Assembly: GCA_023445445.1 (NCBI GenBank)
Contig: JAEXLD010000043.1
Coordinates: 1-64,000 of the forward strand
DNA length: 64,000 bases
Reading direction: 5' to 3'
From: Bacillota bacterium
GTDB lineage: Bacteria; Bacillota; Clostridia; Clostridiales; Clostridiaceae
In this document: positions 26,516-35,835 of the stretch, piece by piece
Numbering within the stretch: the first letter of the stretch is position 1
Layout: each line of letters begins with the position of its first letter
Position numbers and translations under genes: made by a program
Notes under the pieces: generated by a model
What the model was told of the DNA's origin: nothing
The model's database searches: none
Seen by the model: the letters and a program-made list of their open reading frames with translations, nothing else

Positions 26516-26600
26516 TCATTTCCCCCTTAAGATTTTTATATTTAATATATTTTAATTTTACACTTATTTACCTTATATTTCAAATATTAATATATAAAGA

Positions 26601-26624
26601 AAGGAGCTGTCGCAACAGCTCCTT
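26601..26624 (-). terminator. Terminator of the GX3-repeat gene
   Basis: Stem AAGGAGCTGT/ACAGCTCCTT with CGCA loop, then T-rich on the minus strand. Confidence 0.75.
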
Positions 26625-26674
26625 TAAGCTTGTATAAATTTTAGTGTTAATTTATATAAAGTAAATATTATATA

Positions 26675-27424
26675 TTATTGACAACTTCTCCAGCAAGAAC
26701 TAGAGTTAGTATTTTCATTTGATGCAGTGGTTATATTGTTTGCATTACAAGCTAAATTATTAACAGCTCTAGTTACATCTCTTAAAGCCTTATTATAGCC
26801 TGTTCTAAATCCATTATTAAAACCTTCTCTTGTACCCTTTTCTACTCCAGCATTAAAGCCTTCTCTATAACCCTTTTGATATCCACATTTAAATCCTTTT
26901 TGATATCCACATCTAAAGCCCTTTTGGTAGGCTGCTCTAGCTAACTCTTCTGATCTACTTAAGCCTCTTTCAAGTCCAGCATTAAAGCCTTCTCTTAATC
27001 CAGCTTCTCTACCTTGTTGTTTTCCTCTGGAAAACCCCCTTATAAATCCTTGTTCTAATCCTTCTCTTAATCCTTTTTCATAACATTCTCTAGCGTTAAG
27101 AACTCCACATGAATCATTGTTATTTTCGCATGAATCATTGTTGTTTCTACATGAACCACTAATATTTCTAGAAGAACCACCATTATTACTTCCTAAACCT
27201 AAGTTTGTATCATCTATATCATTTGAATTACATCTACATCCATTACTAGACCTAGAGTTTAATTCTTCAAAATTTAGTGATTCTAAGTCATCAAAATTAA
27301 AGTTGTCTAATCCATTTTCTGAATCAACATAATTTGCACTTGAGCGTAATTCAGCCTCATCATTACCAAGTCTGCTTAAAATTTCTTCGAAATTTTCAGC
27401 ACTATATCCATAATTTGTTCCCAT
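26675..27424 (-). CDS. Gly-x3 repeat protein with Asn/Ser/Cys-rich linker
   Basis: A 249-residue soluble protein. The first 70 residues are acidic (NFEEILSRLGNDEAELR). Residues about 70-110 are Asn/Ser/Gly/Cys-rich with the repeat CENNNDSC. Residues about 115-215 are a long helical array in which Gly recurs every four residues (REGLEQGFIRGFSRGKQQG; YQKGFRCGYQKGFKCGYQKG). The tail is Asn/Ser-rich and ends SSCWRSCQ. Gly every fourth position is the deca-GX3 pattern of Yae1-like proteins, which mediates close helix packing. No function is known to me. ATG 27424 follows AAGGAG. Confidence 0.65.
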   Translation of the reverse strand: MGTNYGYSAENFEEILSRLGNDEAELRSSANYVDSENGLDNFNFDDLESLNFEELNSRSSNGCRCNSNDIDDTNLGLGSNNGGSSRNISGSCRNNNDSCENNNDSCGVLNARECYEKGLREGLEQGFIRGFSRGKQQGREAGLREGFNAGLERGLSRSEELARAAYQKGFRCGYQKGFKCGYQKGYREGFNAGVEKGTREGFNNGFRTGYNKALRDVTRAVNNLACNANNITTASNENTNSSSCWRSCQ

Positions 27425-27506
27425 CTTTTTTATCTCCTTGTATATTGTTATAATAGACAATATATGCTATCATTCTTGCTTTTGTTAATATTTAAGTTTA
27501 TATAAT

Positions 27507-27737
27507 TTAGTCATTAAGTAATGAATAAACTTCTCTAACTAAATTTTTCACTCTATCAGGAAGTCTAGATAATGCTTTTTCTCTTTTTCTTTCATCATCT
27601 ATTTGAGCTATTCTCATTACTTCTTGTTGAACTCCAGGGATACTATTAAATTCAGATACTATCCTATTAAATCTTTCAGCAAATCTAGGATCCTGCATTT
27701 TTGCTTGTAACTTCATTATTAAGTTATAATTATTCAT
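27507..27737 (-). CDS. Small helical protein of unknown function
   Basis: A 76-residue protein starting MNNYNLIMKLQAKMQDPRF and containing SIPGVQQEVMRIAQIDDE and ALSRLPDRVKNLVREVYSLL. It is predicted all-helical, charged and without membrane segments. I do not recognise the family. An AGGAG site lies ten bases before ATG 27737 and seven before TTG 27740, so the exact start is open. The GX3-repeat gene follows 82 bases downstream on the same strand and the two may be co-transcribed. Confidence 0.65.
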   Translation of the reverse strand: MNNYNLIMKLQAKMQDPRFAERFNRIVSEFNSIPGVQQEVMRIAQIDDERKREKALSRLPDRVKNLVREVYSLLND

Positions 27738-27971
27738 CAAAAATTTACTCCTAATATTATTTTAATTTATACTATTCATCTATAAATTTATTTGTGACCA
27801 CAAAAAAGCTAGGACACAAATGTTATATTCATTGCCACCTTGCCAGCTCTAGGTAACACTAGCCTTTTCTTTGCTTAAAAATGAACGCTTCTTAACTTTT
27901 GATTTTTAATAATGAACATCTATTGCAATCCTCTTTTATTTTCCATATTATGTAGTCAAGGATGTGATATA

Positions 27972-28556
27972 GTGCAAATCAAAAAGGAAGAAATAAAGCA
28001 AAAAATTTTAGAAGTGGCAACTGATGAATTTATAAAAAAGGGATATGAAAATGCCTCTATGAGAGTTATTGCTAATAAAGCTCATACTACTTTGGGAAAT
28101 ATCTATCACTATTTTAAAAATAAAGAAATGCTTTTAGAAACAATACTATTGCCTACCTTTGAAAATATAGAAGCTTTAATGGGACAACATATTGAAAATG
28201 GTAAGACACTAAATATGACAAGAGAAGAAGCATTATATTATGCTGAAAACTTAGAAAAATATTTTGATGAAAGTGAATTAATATGTTTTTTTCATAAGCC
28301 TGTAGTAATAATTTTAAAATTAGAAAGTTCTCATCTACTAGAAAGAAAAGAAAAATTATTGAAAGAGCTTCAAGAGCATTTACAAGAACATTTTAATATG
28401 AAAGATGATGCCCATTATTCAAAAGTTGTACTAGATGTACTAGCTGATTGCTTAAAACACGTACTACTTGAACATGAAGACATGGATTGTGCCAAAGCAG
28501 AATTTATAAAGTTATTTAAGGTATTCTGTACTGGGGTAATTGGGCAAATGAAGTAG
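27972..28556 (+). CDS. TetR family transcriptional regulator
   Basis: A 194-residue protein with a TetR HTH at the N-terminus (IKQKILEVATDEFIKKGYEN, then MRVIANKAHTTLGNIYHYFKNKEMLLETIL) and a helical ligand-binding domain. The start is GTG 27972 because AAGGATGTGAT lies just before it; the upstream ATG at 27912 has no binding site. It is followed by an ABC ATPase and FtsX-like permease on the same strand, which it probably represses. Effector unknown. Confidence 0.92.
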   Translation: MQIKKEEIKQKILEVATDEFIKKGYENASMRVIANKAHTTLGNIYHYFKNKEMLLETILLPTFENIEALMGQHIENGKTLNMTREEALYYAENLEKYFDESELICFFHKPVVIILKLESSHLLERKEKLLKELQEHLQEHFNMKDDAHYSKVVLDVLADCLKHVLLEHEDMDCAKAEFIKLFKVFCTGVIGQMK

Positions 28557-28630
28557 AAATACTTGCATAAATTCTATTATTTTATGTAGGTGTTTTTATT
28601 ATACAAATTTTTATGAGGGGAATGAATTGT

Positions 28631-29332
28631 ATGTCAATAATAATTGCAAAAAATATATCAAAAATTTATGAAACTGGTTCAAAAAAAAACTATGCTTTAA
28701 ATAATGTTTCCTTTGAAATTGAAAAGGGTGAATTTGTTGTAATTCTCGGACAATCTGGTGCTGGGAAAAGTACACTATTAAATATTCTTGGAGGAATTGA
28801 CTCATTAAGTACAGGAGAATTTATAGTAAATAATAATTCCTTATCCACCATGAAAGAAAATGATTTGGCTAGATATAGAGCAAGTGAAATTGGTTTTATA
28901 TTTCAATTCTACAATCTAATTCCTACTTTAACTGTATATGAAAATGTAGCTTTGATGAAAGATATAAAGGATGATATTCTGGACCCTGTAACTATATTGG
29001 ATAAAGTTGGATTGAAAAATCACTTAAAGAAATTTCCAAGTCAATTATCTGGTGGAGAGCAACAAAGGGTATCTATTGCAAGAGCTGTTACAAAAAATCC
29101 AGAAATTCTGCTATGCGATGAACCAACAGGAGCATTAGATAGTGAAACTGGTTGTATGGTACTTCAACTTATACAAGATATATGCAGAGAATATAACAAA
29201 ACTGCAATAATTGTTACTCATAATGCTAATATTGCAAAGTCTGCAGATAAGGTAATTCGCTTACGAAATGGACAAATTGTGGATATTACAGTAAATGAAA
29301 ATCCTATAAGTATAAAGGATGTGGAATGGTAA
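28631..29332 (+). CDS. MacB/LolD-type ABC transporter ATP-binding protein
   Basis: A 233-residue ATPase with Walker A GQSGAGKST, Q-loop IFQFYNLIPTLTVYENV, signature LSGGEQQRVSIARA, Walker B EILLCDEPTGALD and switch His VTHN. This is the class that drives FtsX-like permeases for mechanical export or peptide-antibiotic resistance. ATG 28631 is used because GAGGGG ends ten bases upstream; the earlier ATGs at 28613 and 28622 overlap that site. The stop overlaps the permease start (TAATG). Confidence 0.95.
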   Translation: MSIIIAKNISKIYETGSKKNYALNNVSFEIEKGEFVVILGQSGAGKSTLLNILGGIDSLSTGEFIVNNNSLSTMKENDLARYRASEIGFIFQFYNLIPTLTVYENVALMKDIKDDILDPVTILDKVGLKNHLKKFPSQLSGGEQQRVSIARAVTKNPEILLCDEPTGALDSETGCMVLQLIQDICREYNKTAIIVTHNANIAKSADKVIRLRNGQIVDITVNENPISIKDVEW

Positions 29333-31593
29333 TGCTGATTATAAAAATGCTCCGTGATATATGGAAAAATAAAGTACCTTTTATTTCTATATTCTTGATG
29401 ATGTTTGCAGGTAATTATATCTTTTCTGGTATTACCTCTGAATACAATGGAATGAATGAGTCTTTTCATTCTTTTATTGAGAATACAAACCTTGCAGATG
29501 CTTGGATTCTAAGTAATGAATTTGATTTATCACAAATAGAAAAATTGAAAGAAAAATCAAATATAATTGATGTGGAGAGAAGATTGTTACTACCCTCTAC
29601 TCTTAGCAATAATGAAAATAAATCTATAGATTTGTATGTTTTAGATAATGAAAATTCAATTTCTAAAATGGAAATAGTATCTGGCGAACAATATGGCGAA
29701 AATAAAGATGGTATTTGGATTGATAAAACTTTTGCAAAAGAAAATGAATACAAGCTACATGAGAAGATTAAATTAGATATAGGTGGACAAACCATAGAAA
29801 AAGAAATTATAGGATTTTGCTATTCACCTGAATATATCTATAACACCAAAGGCGGCGAATTATTACCTGATCATAAAAATACTGGTTTTGCTTTTGTAAA
29901 TAGTGAGTCTATGAAAAATATTTCTACGATACCATATAATCAATTATTAGTTACTGGTACAGGAAATATAGAAAAAACAATCAATGATACCTTAGGTACA
30001 CAAAACATAACTGTAGTTTTTCAAAAAGATCATCCAAGTTATTCTATGATAAGTGATGAAATTAATCAACATAAGGAAATTGGACTTATTTTTGTAGGGG
30101 TCTTCCTATTTATAGCAATCCTTATTACAATTACCACTGTACATCGTTTATTAAATTCACAACGTATGCAGATTGGAATTTTAAAAGCTTTAGGCTTCCG
30201 TAAGAATAAATTATATCTGCACTATGTTTCCCATAGCACATTTGTATGTTTAGCAGGTGCCTTTGCAGGCTGGCTCCTAGGATATATTACACTTCCAAAT
30301 TTAATCTATCCCATTATGGAACAAATGTATATTTTGCCTAAATTAACTCCTGCAGTATTAGAAGGTAGCTTTTTACTTCCTATTCTTTGTGCTTTCATAA
30401 GCTTTTTACTCTCTATGACAGTATGCAAAAAATATTTAAAGAACAATGCTGCCAAAATTCTATACTCAAATTCAGTTGAAAAAGCATATAAAGATTTACC
30501 ACTTTACTCCTTAAGAAAACATCTTTCTTTTTATAGTCAGTGGAATATTAGAGATATATTTCGTAATAAATTACGAAGTATTATGACTGTATTTGGGGTG
30601 GTGGGATGCGTATCATTATTATTTGCGTCATTAGGATTATATACTTCTATGGAAAATATGTCTAAGTGGACCTTTGATAAGATACAAACCTTTGAAACAA
30701 AAGTAACAGGTACATTTTCAAATGAAGAATATAAAAATAAGTTGCTTGAAAATATGTATGGCGAAGAACTAATGGAAACTTCTATAGAGCTTAATTTTGA
30801 CAAAAAAGAAAAGAAAGTATCTTTTACAGCATTAGAAAGCCAAGATTATATTCGTCTTTACAATGTGAAAAATAAGCAAATAAATTTAGAAGATGGAATT
30901 GCACTTTCTAAAAACATTGCAGAAGAATTAAATATTCAAATTGGAGATAGGGTAAAATGGAAATTTTCTGGTGGTGATAGGTGGTATTTAAGTATTGTTT
31001 CTGAAATTATCAGAACTCCTATGTCACAGGGAATTACTATAATGAAAAGTGAAATGGAGAAAGAAAAAATACCATTTCAAGGAACCTCCATTATTGGAGA
31101 AAAACCTGAAAATATCACAGTTGATTCAAACTATGTTAGCAGTATTCAAAATAAATCCGATTTAAAAGCAGCACTAGATACAATGCTTAATGCCTCTTTA
31201 ATGTTGAGTGTACTTTTCCTTACAATGGCTGTTCTATTAGGTGGTGTTATTCTTTATAACTTAGGTACTCTTTCTTACATTGAAAGATATAGAGATATGG
31301 CTACATTAAAAGTATTAGGCTTTAATGATAAATCTATTAGAAAACTTATGATTCAGCAAAACCTATGGCTTACCTTTATTGGTATTATTATAGGATTACC
31401 TGCTGGATATGGATTAATTATTATTATGCTTGGAACTATTCAATCTTCCATTGATATGAGTTCCTATGTACCATCTTTTGTGTATATGATTAGTGCCTTA
31501 GGTACATTTATTATATCATGGATAATTAGCAAAACTTTATCTAGAAAAGTTAAGAGTATTGATATGGTATCTGCATTAAAAATAAATGAATAA
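29332..31593 (+). CDS. FtsX-like ABC transporter permease
   Basis: A 753-residue membrane protein with ten predicted transmembrane helices: one near the N-terminus, a large extracellular domain, three helices, a second extracellular domain starting after ASLGLYTS, then three more. Two FtsX domains are seen (LLNSQRMQIGILKALGFRK and IERYRDMATLKVLGFNDK). Together with the ATPase it resembles peptide-sensing or bacitracin-resistance type pumps. The ATG at 29332 overlaps the ATPase stop; ATG 29326 is possible but lies within it. Confidence 0.92.
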   Translation: MLIIKMLRDIWKNKVPFISIFLMMFAGNYIFSGITSEYNGMNESFHSFIENTNLADAWILSNEFDLSQIEKLKEKSNIIDVERRLLLPSTLSNNENKSIDLYVLDNENSISKMEIVSGEQYGENKDGIWIDKTFAKENEYKLHEKIKLDIGGQTIEKEIIGFCYSPEYIYNTKGGELLPDHKNTGFAFVNSESMKNISTIPYNQLLVTGTGNIEKTINDTLGTQNITVVFQKDHPSYSMISDEINQHKEIGLIFVGVFLFIAILITITTVHRLLNSQRMQIGILKALGFRKNKLYLHYVSHSTFVCLAGAFAGWLLGYITLPNLIYPIMEQMYILPKLTPAVLEGSFLLPILCAFISFLLSMTVCKKYLKNNAAKILYSNSVEKAYKDLPLYSLRKHLSFYSQWNIRDIFRNKLRSIMTVFGVVGCVSLLFASLGLYTSMENMSKWTFDKIQTFETKVTGTFSNEEYKNKLLENMYGEELMETSIELNFDKKEKKVSFTALESQDYIRLYNVKNKQINLEDGIALSKNIAEELNIQIGDRVKWKFSGGDRWYLSIVSEIIRTPMSQGITIMKSEMEKEKIPFQGTSIIGEKPENITVDSNYVSSIQNKSDLKAALDTMLNASLMLSVLFLTMAVLLGGVILYNLGTLSYIERYRDMATLKVLGFNDKSIRKLMIQQNLWLTFIGIIIGLPAGYGLIIIMLGTIQSSIDMSSYVPSFVYMISALGTFIISWIISKTLSRKVKSIDMVSALKINE

Positions 31594-31685
31594 ACTCCTT
31601 CAAAAGTTTATAAAAAATCTATATTTTTAGTAATTTGGAATAAATTACTTCAATAATTCTTCATTTTACATTCTAAATTTTTAAT
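31594..31685 (+). repeat. Copy of the dispersed palindromic element
   Basis: AAACTCCTTC-AAAAGTTT-like arm, then TTTTTAGTAATTTGG-AATAAATTACTTCAATAATTC and TTCATTTTACATTCTAAATTT. This repeats the order and wording of the copy at 19690-19758. Confidence 0.55.
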
Positions 31686-31687
31686 TA

Positions 31688-31707
31688 GAGGCTGTTGCGA
31701 CAGCCTC
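31688..31707. terminator. Hairpin terminator between FtsX permease and DUF1292 genes
   Basis: GAGGCTGT/ACAGCCTC stem with TGCG loop; the same GAGGCTG stem is reused at 2173 and 39389. T tract is weak on both strands. Confidence 0.6.
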
Positions 31708-31778
31708 CTCTTGCTATAGCTAAATTATGCTTTTACTTCAAGTTATTAATAATATTCTTATACCTAATACATTAGTAA

Positions 31779-32015
31779 TTAAAACTTTAAAGATGAAACT
31801 TGCTTAAACATATTGATTTCAGTTTCTGAATCTACTTCACTTAAGGTTTCATTCCAATCCTTATCAAAGTTTATTTTATAAATTTCTATATTTGATTTAT
31901 CATTTACAGGTGCCATTGCAACGTATTCTTTTCCACAAATAAGCTTTTGCTCTAATATTGCATATTCAATTCTTTTTCCATTTTCATCATTAAATGCCAT
32001 TATTTTTTCACTCAT
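31779..32015 (-). CDS. DUF1292 domain protein
   Basis: A 78-residue acidic protein with the DUF1292 pattern: IMAFNDENGKRIEYAILEQ, then GKEYVAMAP, then EIYKINFDKDWNETLSEVDS. The family is common in Firmicutes (YrzB type), small, cytoplasmic and of unknown function. An AGGAGGG site precedes the ATG. It lies in a short group of minus-strand genes with the DUF2383 gene, but without overlap. Confidence 0.88.
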   Translation of the reverse strand: MSEKIMAFNDENGKRIEYAILEQKLICGKEYVAMAPVNDKSNIEIYKINFDKDWNETLSEVDSETEINMFKQVSSLKF

Positions 32016-32087
32016 ATGTATACCCTCCTTTATTTTTCTATTTTTATTTTGCTTTTATTAAATAAATTTATACATATTTGTGAGATT

Positions 32088-32531
32088 TTAATTTAATTGT
32101 ATTAAGTATTCTTGCATTTCTTTTATATTTTTACTATATTCATCTGATATATTTATTAATTCCTTTTTAAAAGCTTCATTTAAATCAGCTTCTTTTATAA
32201 GAAAATCTAGAATAGCTTTAAATCCCATTTCTGTTCCTTTAATTCCTGTTTGTAATATTTCCTTATCTGTATCAATATTCATTTCCTTAACACTATTAAA
32301 TACTTCTACAAATTTTCCCCAAGTACCTTCATCTTTGGTAGGCTTTCCGCCTAAATTTTTTATTTCTTCTGTAATGGCAAATTTATTTTTCTCTGCTATC
32401 TTTAAGGTGTTATCTAGTAATTCGATTACTTTATAATCCTTTGCTTTTTCTAGAAGTTTTATAATTTGATTTTCTCCCATTATTACTCCTTCTAATTCTT
32501 TATTTAATTCTTTTAAAACTTTGTCTTTCAT
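32088..32531 (-). CDS. DUF2383-like ferritin-like protein
   Basis: A 147-residue helical protein predicted to form a four-helix bundle. It opens MKDKVLKELNKELEGVIMGE and contains EIKNLGGKPTKDEGTWGKF and GTEMGFKAILDFLIKEADL, features of DUF2383 (PA2169-type) proteins related to ferritin-like bundles. Few of the classical metal-binding Glu/His are visible, so metal binding is doubtful. The function is unknown; relatives are often stress or sporulation linked. The frame starts at ATG 32531. Confidence 0.75.
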   Translation of the reverse strand: MKDKVLKELNKELEGVIMGENQIIKLLEKAKDYKVIELLDNTLKIAEKNKFAITEEIKNLGGKPTKDEGTWGKFVEVFNSVKEMNIDTDKEILQTGIKGTEMGFKAILDFLIKEADLNEAFKKELINISDEYSKNIKEMQEYLIQLN

Positions 32532-32540
32532 AATAAAAAC

Positions 32541-32575
32541 ACTCCTCTATGTTATTTTTAGAAACATAGAGGAGT
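32541..32575 (-). terminator. Terminator of the CNNM/CBS protein gene
   Basis: Perfect 13-bp stem ACTCCTCTATGTT/AACATAGAGGAGT, with T-rich sequence following on the minus strand. It sits over the ribosome binding region of the DUF2383 gene. Confidence 0.82.
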
Positions 32576-32599
32576 TTATACCTATTTTTTTAATTTTTT

Positions 32600-33937
32600 T
32601 TATTTATAATCGTCTTCGTCATAAACTGCTTCTTCTTGAATATTATGATTCATTATTATTTGAATTCTATCAATTCTTTTATCATCTAACTTTAATAATT
32701 TTAATTTTAAATTATTAAAAGTAATTTCACAATCCTTTGTTGAAGTTGGTATTTCTCCAAGCTTTTCAATGAATAAACCAGCTATAGTATCTGCTACTTC
32801 AGACTCTAACTCAATATCTAAATAATTACTTATATCATCAAGGGACATTAATCCACTTACTATATAATTATAATCATCTATTTTCTCTATATCTAAGTTA
32901 TCATCATATTCATCTAGGATTTCTCCCATAACTTCTTCTATAATATCTTCCATTGTAACTATCCCTGAAAAACCACCATATTCATCAATTAATATTGCAA
33001 TATAAGATTTTTTTTCTTTTAATTCTTTAAATAAATCATCAATATTTTTAGTCTCAATAAAGAAACATGGTTCTATTAATAAATCCCTTATTTTAACATT
33101 ATCTATTCCCTTTTCAACTATACTTGCAAATAAATCCTTCATATGCAATATTCCTATAACATTGTCTATTTCATTTTCATAAACAGGTATTCTTGAAAAG
33201 TTCTCATCTAAGATGTCCTTAATGCAATCTCTTATACTTTCATTAACATCTAATAAAAATGTTTCTGTTCTAGGTGTCATTATCTTCTTAGCTGTAGTGT
33301 CATCGAATTCAATAATTCCATCTATCATTTCTCTTTCTGATGGATTTATGGCTCCATTTTCTTCACCAATTTCTATTAAACTTCTGATTTCTTCTCTTGA
33401 GATTTGTTCTTCTATGCCTTCAGCGTTAATTCTTAATATCTTCAAAATTATATTTGTTGAAAATGATAAAAACCATACAAAAGGCTTGGTCAATTTTGAA
33501 ATAAAGTTTATTGGCTTTATATATGACATAGCTAGTTTTTCTGAATTTTGAAGTGCTATTCTTTTTGGCACTAATTCTCCTAAAACTAAAGTTATATAAG
33601 ATATACCAAGTGTTGTTAAAACTAATGCAATACTTTCTGAATAAGGAACATTTATATCCTTTAAAACATTTGCAAAACTATATGATATTGATGTTGCTGC
33701 TGATGCTGATGCGAAGAATCCTGCAAAAGTTATTCCAACTTGTATTGTTGATAAGAACTTATTTGGATCCTTTAATACATTCTTTAATAATCTTGCTTTT
33801 TTGTTTCCTTCTTCAGCTAAAATATTTATCTTAGTTTTGTTTAATGACACTATGGCCATTTCTGCAGATGCAAAAAATGCATTAACAACTACTAAAATTA
33901 AAATTAAAATAAAACTACTCCCGGGACTTCCTTCCAT
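32600..33937 (-). CDS. Hemolysin C/CorC family membrane protein (CNNM + CBS pair)
   Basis: A 445-residue protein in three parts: a CNNM/DUF21 membrane domain with four helices (residues 1-190), two CBS domains (about 215-335, with MTPRTETFLLDVNES and IAILIDEYGGFSGIVTMEDI), and a C-terminal CorC/HlyC domain. Such proteins are linked to Mg2+ or Co2+ efflux; the name hemolysin is historical. It is a monocistronic unit with its own terminator at 32541. Confidence 0.92.
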   Translation of the reverse strand: MEGSPGSSFILILILVVVNAFFASAEMAIVSLNKTKINILAEEGNKKARLLKNVLKDPNKFLSTIQVGITFAGFFASASAATSISYSFANVLKDINVPYSESIALVLTTLGISYITLVLGELVPKRIALQNSEKLAMSYIKPINFISKLTKPFVWFLSFSTNIILKILRINAEGIEEQISREEIRSLIEIGEENGAINPSEREMIDGIIEFDDTTAKKIMTPRTETFLLDVNESIRDCIKDILDENFSRIPVYENEIDNVIGILHMKDLFASIVEKGIDNVKIRDLLIEPCFFIETKNIDDLFKELKEKKSYIAILIDEYGGFSGIVTMEDIIEEVMGEILDEYDDNLDIEKIDDYNYIVSGLMSLDDISNYLDIELESEVADTIAGLFIEKLGEIPTSTKDCEITFNNLKLKLLKLDDKRIDRIQIIMNHNIQEEAVYDEDDYK

Positions 33938-34120
33938 ATATTCATTTCTCCTTATTTTTTAATGTAATACTCTAATTTTATCACAGTTTATATTATTGTA
34001 TCAAATTCGTATTTATTATATAGTTGCTGAATTTTCTCAATATTAGAAATTATTATCACCTATATATTTATAATTAGCTGTATCTTGTTATAACGAGGTG
34101 TTACGAACTAATATAAACAA

Positions 34121-34152
34121 AAAAATCATTTTAATTATATAAAATGATTTTT
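34121..34152 (-). terminator. Terminator of the SUF operon
   Basis: Thirteen-base-pair stem AAAAATCATTTTA/TAAAATGATTTTT just after sufU, with T-rich continuation on the minus strand. Confidence 0.8.
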
Positions 34153-34164
34153 CTGTAATAAATT

Positions 34165-34599
34165 TTATTTATTATCTTTTTCCATGGCTTCTTTTAATGT
34201 GTGCCATGCTAAAACTGCACATTTTACTCTTGCTGGCATATTTGATATATTTTTAAGGACAATTGCATCTTCTAATTCTTCTAATTGCTCCTCATCATCT
34301 ATCTCTCTTTTTATCATTCCAATAAAAGTTTCTACTAATTTTAAAGCTTCTTCTTTGCTTTTACCTTTAATTAAATCTATCATCATTGAAGTTGATGCTT
34401 GTGAAATAGCACAGCCTTGACCTGAAAATGCTAAATCTTCTATAATATCACCATTTAGTTTTATCTCTAAAGTGATTTCATCTCCACAACTTGGATTGTG
34501 TCCTCTTTCTGATAAATCTACTTTTTCTAATTTTCTTCTATTGTGCTTTGATGTACTATGCTCCATTATAAGAGTTGTATAAATTTCATTTAAGTCCAT
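34165..34599 (-). CDS. sufU: Fe-S cluster assembly scaffold/sulfurtransferase SufU
   Basis: A 144-residue IscU-like protein of the SufU subtype with the three Cys sites in GHNPSCGDEI, GQGCAISQAS and VKCAVLAWHTL, and the extra segment between the second and third Cys typical of SufU. In Firmicutes, SufU takes sulfur from SufS with the help of bound zinc and passes it to SufBCD. It is the last gene of the operon, starting six bases after sufS. Confidence 0.96.
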   Translation of the reverse strand: MDLNEIYTTLIMEHSTSKHNRRKLEKVDLSERGHNPSCGDEITLEIKLNGDIIEDLAFSGQGCAISQASTSMMIDLIKGKSKEEALKLVETFIGMIKREIDDEEQLEELEDAIVLKNISNMPARVKCAVLAWHTLKEAMEKDNK

Positions 34600-34605
34600 T
34601 AATTT

Positions 34606-35835
34606 TTACCTCCACTTTGAAAACATATCATATGTTTTTTTAATTCCTTCAACTAACCTATCAATATCTTCCTTAGTATTATAGAAGTAAATACTTGCTC
34701 TTGATGTTGCATTTATACCCATATATCTCATAAGAGGTTGTGCACAGTGATTTCCAGCTCTTATACAAACTCCAACTGTATCAAAAATTGAAGCCACATC
34801 ATGTGGATGAACACCCTTTATTTCAAAGGATAGAACTCCTCCCCTTTTTTCAATATCTTTAGGTCCATATATTTTAACATAATCTAATTTACTTATTTCT
34901 TCTAAGGCATAAGACATTAATTCTTTTTCTATCTTTTCAACATTTTCCATGCCTACTTCATTTAAATAATCTATTGCCTTTGATAAGCCTACAGCAGCTT
35001 CTACATTTTGAGTTCCTGCTTCAAACTTGTATGGTAAAACATTGAAGGTAGTTTCTTGCTCATATACATATTCTACCATATCTCCACCAAATAAAACAGG
35101 TGGCATCTTTTCTAATAAATCTTTTTTACCATATAAAGCTCCTATTCCCATTGGTGCTAAAAGTTTATGTCCTGCTATAATTAGAAAATCTGCGTTTATA
35201 TCCCTTACATCAACTTTCATATGAGGAACACTTTGTGCTCCATCTACTACTACTATTGCTCCTTTAGAATGTGCATATTCTGCTATTTCTTTAACAGGAT
35301 TTATAGTTCCTAATGCATTAGATACATGTGTGATACTAACTATTTTAGTTTTATCAGTAATTTTAGAATGCACTTCATCTTCTGTTAATTCTCCATTTTC
35401 GTCAGTATACATATATTTTAAAACTGCACCCTTTGCTCTTGCTACATTTTGCCATGGAATCAAATTAGAATGATGCTCTGCAATAGAAATTACAATTTCA
35501 TCACCTTCATTTATAAAATTCATTCCATAAGACATAGCTAATAAATTAAAAGCTTCTGTTGCATTTTTAGTGAAAATTATTTCTTCAGGATATTGTGCAT
35601 TTATAAATTTTCTTAATTTTTCTCTTGCTTCATCGTATGCCTCAGTAGCAAGGACGCTTAATTCATAAGCGCCTCTATGAGGGTTTGCATTTATATTTTC
35701 ATAATAATTTTTAATGGCATCTATAACAACTTTAGGCTTTTGTGTTGTTGCAGCACTATCTAAGTATGCTATTCTTTTCCCGTTTTTTTCTTTATTTAAA
35801 GTAGGAAAATCTTTCAAAAAATCTCTATTATTCAT
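34606..35835 (-). CDS. sufS: Cysteine desulfurase SufS
   Basis: A 409-residue class V aminotransferase-fold enzyme. The PLP lysine is in GHKLLAPMG near residue 225, the active-site Cys is in GNHCAQPLM near residue 363, and the substrate-binding AEHHSNLIPW lies near 120. It converts cysteine to alanine and passes persulfide sulfur to SufU, encoded next. The start overlaps the sufD stop by eight bases, indicating tight coupling. Confidence 0.97.
   Translation of the reverse strand: MNNRDFLKDFPTLNKEKNGKRIAYLDSAATTQKPKVVIDAIKNYYENINANPHRGAYELSVLATEAYDEAREKLRKFINAQYPEEIIFTKNATEAFNLLAMSYGMNFINEGDEIVISIAEHHSNLIPWQNVARAKGAVLKYMYTDENGELTEDEVHSKITDKTKIVSITHVSNALGTINPVKEIAEYAHSKGAIVVVDGAQSVPHMKVDVRDINADFLIIAGHKLLAPMGIGALYGKKDLLEKMPPVLFGGDMVEYVYEQETTFNVLPYKFEAGTQNVEAAVGLSKAIDYLNEVGMENVEKIEKELMSYALEEISKLDYVKIYGPKDIEKRGGVLSFEIKGVHPHDVASIFDTVGVCIRAGNHCAQPLMRYMGINATSRASIYFYNTKEDIDRLVEGIKKTYDMFSKWR

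Noticed and set aside
27741..27971. Possible operator or T-box-like motif (CTAG-GTAACA-CTAG, AAGGTGGCAA) before the tetR gene
   Set aside because: The pieces do not form a complete T-box core or a convincing TetR dyad.
33213..33551. 112-residue open frame antisense to the CNNM/CBS gene
   Set aside because: Shadow of a conserved coding region; no ribosome binding site or family similarity.
32600..33937. Calling the CNNM/CBS protein a haemolysin
   Set aside because: The name is historical; domain order indicates a membrane ion-transport type protein.
33938..34120. Weak dyad GTTATAACGAGGTGTTACGAAC-like sequence between the CNNM and SUF units
   Set aside because: Too imperfect and without a neighbouring promoter to support a regulatory call.
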